Assembly (NCBI GenBank): GCA_029260735.1
Contig: JAJDCR010000114.1
Location: 62,001-126,000 of the forward strand
Reading direction: 5' to 3'
Source of the DNA: Planctomycetota bacterium
GTDB lineage: Bacteria; Planctomycetota; Uabimicrobiia; Uabimicrobiales; Uabimicrobiaceae
Length of the DNA stretch: 64,000 nt
Shown: positions 59,050-64,000 of the stretch, in pieces
Layout of the letters: every line of letters begins with the position of its first letter
How positions within the stretch are numbered: position 1 is the stretch's first letter
Program-made: the position numbers and the translations under genes
Notes under the pieces: generated by a model
Database searches by the model: none
Seen by the model: only the letters and a program-made list of their open reading frames with translations
What the model was told of the DNA's origin: nothing

Positions 59050-60684
59050 CTACTGGTTCAGTTCAGAGTTTAGTAGTTCTACCTTCTTTCCCTCAGCTAG
59101 TTGCAATGGAGGAGCTAAAACTACTTGGTCGCCTACTTTAACTCCTTTTACTCCTAGGTAACTATCGTATTTTTCTTTAATGGTAATACGACGAAGATAA
59201 GCTGAGTTGTTTTCGATGACAAAAACATAAGGTATATTGGACCTCAAAACTAAAGCTTTTTTTGCAATGAGAGGCCAGTTGCTTTCAATTTTTTTCTTGC
59301 CTTCAATTTTGGCTTCCATTCCTGTTTTTATTGTTTCTTCATTGTTTTGCACATCAATAATTATCTCTACAATGGGACTTCCACTTTCACTACGAAAACT
59401 GGAGCTGAGAACTTTACCAGGGAAAGATTTTGGATAAGTTATTTTGGGAAAATGAACACTTACTTCTTCTTTTTCTTCCCAGCCAGGAAATTCATCTTGA
59501 GGTAGATGTAGGCATAATTTAATTAAACGAGTATCAATGAGTCGGCAAATAGCTTGTCCTGGAACAATAGTGTCAGTTTGGTTAATTGCAAAGTTACTGA
59601 TATAACCAGATATGGGACTAGACACAATGGTTTTATCGAGATCTTTGCGTGCTTTTAGAAAGTCTTCTTGAATGCGAAGAAAACTTTGCTCTCCTCTTTG
59701 GAGTTGTTGGCTTTTTTCTCGATAAAAATTTTGTTGTATTTCTAGTTGTTGGCGAACATTTTGTTCTTGTTCTTTTTTACTTTCCACTGATTCGTAATCG
59801 ACCTTTCCGATGGAAAGAAGTTCTTCTGCCTTTTTGACTTGTTGTTCAATGGACTTAAGTTGCGTTGATATTTTTTCGATTTCGATCTGTATTTTGGGCA
59901 ACTCTCCTTGGAGTTTATGAACATGCTTTCTAAGTTTTTCTAAAGCCTCCTGTTTCTTTTGAACCTCACCTTTTTCTTGTTTTTGCTGAAAGCGTAGAAT
60001 GGTGTCATTGAGGTGAACAAATTCCCCTTCTTTTTTAATGATTTCTGTGACTTTTCCAGCAAAAGGAGAGCGAAGGTTAAAGTTTTTTCCTGGAAGGGAA
60101 AATGTAACAAATGATACATTTTCCCAGCGTGTTTCTGTTGCGATTTCAGTGCGAACAGGAATCGCAATGCTCTCTACTCTAAAGATTAGAAAAATAGCCA
60201 ATAAAACAAACAGTATGCTAAGAATAGCACTAGCAAGTATTATTTGTTTACCCCGGAGAGGTTTATCGTTAATCTCTCCTAGTTGCATCTTATGAAAATC
60301 TTCTAGGCTAATGGTATCAGTGGTATCTTTTTTGCCTTGGGGGACAAGCATTTCCTCCGTTTCTCTTGCAAGAGAAACTACATCAGTTACTTGCATACGA
60401 CAAGTACCGATTAGAAAAATATCTCCCCTTCGTAGAGTAACCGGTTCAATGATACGTTTATTATTAACCCAAGTCCCGTTTCGACTAGGTTTACCTTGAA
60501 AGCCATCTTCGCTCCAAAATTTGTTGTTGCGAATGAATATATGCGCATGGTAACTAGAAACATTGATGTCGTTAAGACAGATATCACAACTGGGATCTCT
60601 CCCAATAAGATTCTCTGGCTCTTTTAAAATGTAGTAAACTACATTACCATCTTCGGGAAATTTGACCTTAAGATGTAACTCCAT
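59050..60684 (-). CDS. FHA domain fused to HlyD-type membrane-fusion/adaptor protein
   Basis: A 544-aa protein. Residues 1-103 are a cytoplasmic FHA (phosphothreonine-binding) domain: LIGRDPSCDICL, NVSSYHAH (Ser43, His46), and RNGTWVNNKRI (Asn69-Gly70). A linker leads to one membrane helix (148-168). The periplasmic part is HlyD/RND-adaptor-like: a barrel-sandwich half (FNLRSPFAGKVTEIIKKEGE), a long coiled-coil hairpin (about 245-350), the returning half (KTIVSSPISGYISNF), and beta-barrel segments. No transporter gene adjoins it. FHA suggests recruitment by a phosphorylated partner, plausibly a Ser/Thr kinase target. It lies 17 bp downstream of gcvH. Confidence 0.9.
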   Translation of the reverse strand: MELHLKVKFPEDGNVVYYILKEPENLIGRDPSCDICLNDINVSSYHAHIFIRNNKFWSEDGFQGKPSRNGTWVNNKRIIEPVTLRRGDIFLIGTCRMQVTDVVSLARETEEMLVPQGKKDTTDTISLEDFHKMQLGEINDKPLRGKQIILASAILSILFVLLAIFLIFRVESIAIPVRTEIATETRWENVSFVTFSLPGKNFNLRSPFAGKVTEIIKKEGEFVHLNDTILRFQQKQEKGEVQKKQEALEKLRKHVHKLQGELPKIQIEIEKISTQLKSIEQQVKKAEELLSIGKVDYESVESKKEQEQNVRQQLEIQQNFYREKSQQLQRGEQSFLRIQEDFLKARKDLDKTIVSSPISGYISNFAINQTDTIVPGQAICRLIDTRLIKLCLHLPQDEFPGWEEKEEVSVHFPKITYPKSFPGKVLSSSFRSESGSPIVEIIIDVQNNEETIKTGMEAKIEGKKKIESNWPLIAKKALVLRSNIPYVFVIENNSAYLRRITIKEKYDSYLGVKGVKVGDQVVLAPPLQLAEGKKVELLNSELNQ

Positions 60685-60701
60685 AGCTATTCCTAAAAAA
60701 T

Positions 60702-61085
60702 CTAGTCGCTACTTGCTTGTTTTTCGTATTCTTGGGCTGAAAGTAGGGATTCTAGTTCACTCGGATCAGATATTTCTACTTCTATCATCCATCCTGTATC
60801 GTAAGGATTTTCCATGAGTTCCTCAAGGGTGTCAGGCAATTCTGCATTGACTCCTGTGACTTTTCCGGAAATGGGAGAGTATATTTCGCTGGTTGTTTTT
60901 ACAGACTCGACCTCGGCAATAGAATCACCTTGATTGAGATGTTGGCCTACTTCTACACTGAATTCTAAATAGGTTAGATCGGTTAGTTCTGTAATCGCGA
61001 AACTAGTAATTCCTATCTTTACATGGTTTTCTTGGAGCTCTACCCATTCGTGGCTCTTTGTGTATTTCAACTCTTGAGGGTACAT
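60702..61085 (-). CDS. gcvH: glycine cleavage system H protein
   Basis: Lipoylated carrier that moves the aminomethyl group between GcvP, GcvT and GcvL. ATG 61085 (MYPQELKYTKSHEWVEL) is 8 bp after AAGGA and gives 127 aa, like E. coli GcvH. Longer in-frame starts are rejected. The lipoyl domain has GITSFAITELTDLTYLEF, and the lipoylation site is Lys63 in ESVKTTSEIYSP. SGKVTGVNAEL and ENPYDTGWMIEVE complete it. The FHA-HlyD gene follows after 17 bp; the GcvT-SHMT fusion is about 14 kb away. Confidence 0.96.
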   Translation of the reverse strand: MYPQELKYTKSHEWVELQENHVKIGITSFAITELTDLTYLEFSVEVGQHLNQGDSIAEVESVKTTSEIYSPISGKVTGVNAELPDTLEELMENPYDTGWMIEVEISDPSELESLLSAQEYEKQASSD

Positions 61086-61190
61086 ATTTTTCATCCTTAT
61101 AATCAAAAACATTAGGTCCTATTTAGTGAAATTTGATATTCCTTGAGACCTTTTACATAGGGTTTCCAAACTCTACGAGAGAAAGAAATT

Positions 61191-62534
61191 CTATGTTGAT
61201 TTCTTTAATAACCTATCAATAAACTTAGTATCATATTTTCCACTTCTAAAATCTTCTGAACGAAGAATTTTTAGGTGTAAGGGGATCGTAGTATAAACTC
61301 CTTCAATGATAAACTTTTCCAATGCCTCAATCATTCTTTCTATAGCTTGTTCTCGGTTTTCTCCATGGATAATGAGCTTACCAATCATTGAATCGTAGAA
61401 AGGAGGAATAACATACCCTTTTTGAACATGAGTGTCTAAGCGCAAATAAGGTTCCTTTGGAGGAGGAACAAAGCGTGTGATTTGTCCAGGAGATGGTTTA
61501 AAGTTCTCCAGGGGGTTTTCGGCATTAATCCTACATTCAATAGCATGGCCTTGGAAAGAAAGACTTTCTTGGGTGTGAGCCAAGGGGTGGTTCGCTGCGA
61601 TTTTGATTTGTTGCTCGACTAAATCAATACCACTGATCATTTCTGTCACCGGGTGTTCTACTTGCAGGCGAGTATTCATCTCCATAAAATAAAGATGATT
61701 TTTGTTGTCCATTAAAAACTCAATAGTTCCTGCATTGGTGTAGCCGATTTTTTTGATGGCTTGGACGACTTGATCTCCTACTTGTTGGCGAAGTTCAGGA
61801 GATAAAACAGGAGAAGGAGCTTCTTCGATTAATTTTTGATGGTTTCTCTGAATGGAGCATTCTCTTTCTCCTAAGTGAATGACATTGCCATAATTATCGG
61901 CGATTATTTGGAATTCTATGTGTTTTCCTTTTTCAATGAATTTTTCGACATAGATTTCTGCGTTTCCAAATGCTTTTTCTGCTTCTAAGCTTGCCTCAGC
62001 AAAGTTTTTCTCTAGTTCTTCCACAGAATTACATACTCGCATCCCTTTACCCCCACCACCATGTGAAGCTTTGAGAAGAAGAGGGTAGCCGATGCGGGAA
62101 GCTTCTTTTTTGGGGTCTGCTACGGTTCCTTCAGATCCGGGAACTATCTCTAATCCCGCGTGGGTCATGATTTTGCGGGCCTGGCTTTTATCTCCCATTT
62201 GGCGAATCATTTCACTGTCCGGGCCAATAAAAGTAATTCCATATTGTTGGCAGAGGAAAGAAAAAACGCGATTTTCTGCTAAAAAACCATATCCAGGGTG
62301 GATAGCTTGGCATTGCTCTTGTAAAGCGGCTTGTAAAATAGCTTCCATATTTAGGTAACTGCCAGAACTTTGGGCAGAACCTAAACATACGCTGTAGTTT
62401 GCTGCTTCTACATGAGGTGAATTTTGGTCCGCAAGAGAATAGACAGCAACAGTTTCTATACCTAAAGCTTGACAGCTTCTGATTATGCGACAAGCGATTT
62501 CACCACGATTGGCGATCAAAATTTTATTAAACAT
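61191..62534 (-). CDS. accC: acetyl-CoA carboxylase biotin carboxylase subunit
   Basis: ATP-grasp enzyme that carboxylates the biotin of AccB, the first half of malonyl-CoA synthesis. The 447-aa protein has NKILIANRGEIACRIIRSC, CQAIHPGYGFLAEN, LLLKASHGGGGKGMRVC (ATP-grasp Gly loop), GERECSIQRNHQKLIEEAP, FMEMNTRLQVEHPVTE and AIECRINAENP. Length is standard. accB, which usually adjoins accC, is not here. A PCC/MCC-type biotin carboxylase would be longer with a BCCP domain, so a stand-alone AccC is favoured. Confidence 0.95.
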   Translation of the reverse strand: MFNKILIANRGEIACRIIRSCQALGIETVAVYSLADQNSPHVEAANYSVCLGSAQSSGSYLNMEAILQAALQEQCQAIHPGYGFLAENRVFSFLCQQYGITFIGPDSEMIRQMGDKSQARKIMTHAGLEIVPGSEGTVADPKKEASRIGYPLLLKASHGGGGKGMRVCNSVEELEKNFAEASLEAEKAFGNAEIYVEKFIEKGKHIEFQIIADNYGNVIHLGERECSIQRNHQKLIEEAPSPVLSPELRQQVGDQVVQAIKKIGYTNAGTIEFLMDNKNHLYFMEMNTRLQVEHPVTEMISGIDLVEQQIKIAANHPLAHTQESLSFQGHAIECRINAENPLENFKPSPGQITRFVPPPKEPYLRLDTHVQKGYVIPPFYDSMIGKLIIHGENREQAIERMIEALEKFIIEGVYTTIPLHLKILRSEDFRSGKYDTKFIDRLLKKST

Positions 62535-62772
62535 GGTAGTATTTTGGGGTTAATGATTGTTTTTATTAAGGTTTTAAAAAAGCTCAAGTGTATCTCATAA
62601 GACTGGGAAACAGCAATACAATTTTTGGTTTTTTCTCTTTTTGGAGAGTACTTGTAAACCCTAATCTTGTTTAGGGAGTTAGTGGCGACTTCTTAAATGA
62701 TATTTCGATAAATATGATTTGTCAATGCCGTTTAAAAATAGTAAACTAATGAGCCAATTTCAAGAGTTTTTA

Positions 62773-62788
62773 CTAGGGCGTGCCCTAG
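62773..62788. promoter_or_regulatory. palindrome before the DUF790 gene
   Basis: CTAGGGC and GCCCTAG separated by two bases (62773-62788), 18 bp before the ATG. It overlaps where a ribosome site or operator would lie. The rest of the 272-bp gap to accC shows no gene. Function unproven. Confidence 0.3.
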
Positions 62789-62806
62789 AGGATAAATTTT
62801 GCTATT

Positions 62807-64000
62807 ATGCTAACCACAGATTTAGTTAGAATCAAGTACAAAGGTGATCAAATTATTCCTCACTACATTAAAGAGGAAAGCAAATCCTTACTACAAGTGA
62901 GCGAAAGTTTAATTGAATTATATAAAGGACAGCAAGAAAAAACTCGTTATGAGTTGAAAGAATGTTTAGGAGATTTTTTAGGAAAAACTTCCTCTACATT
63001 AGTCTATAAGGGATTATCTAAGCTTTTAGAAGATCGCTGTGAGTTTGAAAATCCTTTAGATATAGATCCTTGTGAGGTTCGTAAAGTTACTTTTCTACTG
63101 GCTATTGAGCAGCATAGGCAAAAAAATTTTGAAAGAGAAAAAATACTAGAAGAAACGGGAAAGAAAATGGGGATTTCCTCAGAAGAGGTGGATAAAGTAC
63201 TATTTGCCGATTTGAAAGGAAATCAAAAGTTACAAAATTTTCAAGAAATATCTCCCTCTTTTCTTTTGAGAAGGTATAATACAGCTTTAGCTCAAGCTAT
63301 TCTGTTAAAAGCGGTCTCTTTGCAGATTTTTATCCGGGAAGAAGACCCTCGTCGTTATCGACAATTGTTCCGAGCGATTAAATTTTATCGTTTGTTGTAC
63401 AAAATCGAAAAACTGGGAGACAGTTTTCAAATTACTCTGGATGGGCCGATGAATCTTTTTCGGTCTTCTCAGAAGTATGGCTTGCAGATGGCAATTTTTT
63501 TGCCAGCCTTGCTTCTTTGTCAAAATTGGTTTTTGGAAGCAAAAATCCTTTGGGGCCGCCGGAAACAACAAGTTAGGTTTTTGCTTGATGCTAAGCAAGG
63601 ACTTTATTCGCATTATCAAGATACTGGAATGTTTTATCCTCCCGAATTGCAAGTATTTCAAAAGCGTTTTGAAAACTTAAATAGTCCTTGGACTTTGGAA
63701 GCGGACTGTGATTTTTTGACTCTGGATTCTCAAGAGATTTGCATCCCTGATTATGCTTTTCGACATCAGCAAACCAATCAGTTGATTTATTTAGAAATAT
63801 TTGGTTTTTGGCGAAAATCTGCTTTAGAAAAAAGAATTCAATTACTTGAAAAAAATCCTAAAAATAATTTAATTTTGGCCGTTTCAAAAAAACTGAGTGT
63901 GGACGAAGAAACAGAAACAACTCACTCTATGATTTATCTTTTTCACGAAGTTTTGAACCCAAAAGAAATTCTAAAGCGTTTAAATTTACTTGGTTTGGAT
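62807..64000 (+). CDS. DUF790/Bax1-type nuclease (3' end beyond window)
   Basis: At least 398 codons from ATG 62807, still open at the window edge but probably near its end. DUF790 includes archaeal Bax1, a PD-(D/E)XK-type nuclease that partners the XPB helicase in DNA repair. The N-terminus (MLTTDLVRIKYKGDQIIPHY) matches the family start. A central helical part includes RRYNTALAQAILL, the conserved RYN..qAQ.lLy element. The C-terminal nuclease segment reads EADCDFL ... ICIPDYAFRHQQTNQLIYLE, followed by IFGFWRKS, the characteristic PD ... lEIvGFW string. In many bacteria an XPB-like helicase gene is adjacent; if so it lies just outside. Confidence 0.85.
   Translation, partial: MLTTDLVRIKYKGDQIIPHYIKEESKSLLQVSESLIELYKGQQEKTRYELKECLGDFLGKTSSTLVYKGLSKLLEDRCEFENPLDIDPCEVRKVTFLLAIEQHRQKNFEREKILEETGKKMGISSEEVDKVLFADLKGNQKLQNFQEISPSFLLRRYNTALAQAILLKAVSLQIFIREEDPRRYRQLFRAIKFYRLLYKIEKLGDSFQITLDGPMNLFRSSQKYGLQMAIFLPALLLCQNWFLEAKILWGRRKQQVRFLLDAKQGLYSHYQDTGMFYPPELQVFQKRFENLNSPWTLEADCDFLTLDSQEICIPDYAFRHQQTNQLIYLEIFGFWRKSALEKRIQLLEKNPKNNLILAVSKKLSVDEETETTHSMIYLFHEVLNPKEILKRLNLLGLD

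Noticed and set aside
61086-61112. Longer gcvH N-terminus from upstream in-frame starts
   Set aside because: AAGGA is correctly spaced only for ATG 61085, which gives the family length.

Overview
The window comes from an AT-rich bacterium (by eye roughly 36-40% G+C). It has a chromosomal replication origin near its middle and a gene content typical of Planctomycetota or a related PVC lineage. The main evidence is three very large transmembrane Ser/Thr protein kinases, two with C-terminal formylglycine-generating-enzyme (FGE/SUMF1)-type domains and one with TPR and WD40 repeats. Other supports are an FGE domain fused to an S9 peptidase, an exosortase-EpsI fusion with a PEP-CTERM-like target, and an FHA domain fused to an HlyD-type adaptor. 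The lineage call is an inference from domain architecture; no rRNA is present in the window.

Layout. 1-7.4 kb (minus strand): an exopolysaccharide/exosortase cluster with a GT4 glycosyltransferase (cut by the window edge), a deacetylase-like protein, a large exported alpha/alpha-toroid-like protein, a membrane GT2 and an exosortase-EpsI fusion. 7.5-9 kb: a small acidic protein and an exported papain-fold protein. 9.2-13.2 kb (plus): infC with a rare AUU start, rpmI-rplT, a DUF11-like lipoprotein and an RluA-type pseudouridine synthase. 13.6-21.1 kb: surface sugar genes (methyltransferase, flippase, DPM1-GtrA-type glycosyltransferase, glycogen synthase, fcl, gmd). 21.2-24.1 kb: a kinase-FGE protein. 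24.36-24.62 kb: a DnaA-box cluster with an AT-rich flank, probably oriC. It is followed by a consensus promoter and dnaN-dciA-gyrB; neither dnaA nor recF is present.

29.1-30.3 kb (minus): an rdgC-like gene in two pieces. 30.4-31.6 kb: a winged-helix/coiled-coil protein. 31.63-32.15 kb: a second, much more regular DnaA-box array of seven palindromic three-box units spaced 62-63 bp apart. It ends 12 bp before an exported beta-helix gene. 33.9-41.4 kb (plus): a tightly packed operon of a LamG protein with a PEP-CTERM-like tail, a YhhN lysoplasmalogenase, a membrane protein, an ABC ATPase and permease, an S9 peptidase-FGE fusion and a 53-aa Cys protein. 41.5-44.1 kb: a second kinase-FGE. 44.1-46.9 kb: a GcvT-serine hydroxymethyltransferase fusion. 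47.4-49.1 kb: an alkyl-DHAP synthase very like the animal peroxisomal enzyme. 49.2-58 kb: a DUF885 metallopeptidase, a Fic protein with probable operators, and a roughly 1,860-aa TPR-kinase-WD40 protein. 58.3-64 kb: a GST-like protein, the FHA-HlyD fusion, gcvH, accC and the start of a DUF790/Bax1-type nuclease.

The most unusual region is the pair of DnaA-box clusters flanking dnaN-dciA-gyrB-rdgC and the coiled-coil gene. It may be a bipartite origin, or an origin plus a DnaA-titration or regulatory array. AGPS and YhhN together point to ether-lipid (plasmalogen-type) metabolism. GcvT-SHMT and GcvH belong to one-carbon/glycine metabolism. Gene direction largely diverges from the 24.4 kb origin: mostly minus to its left (except 9-16 kb) and mostly plus to its right.
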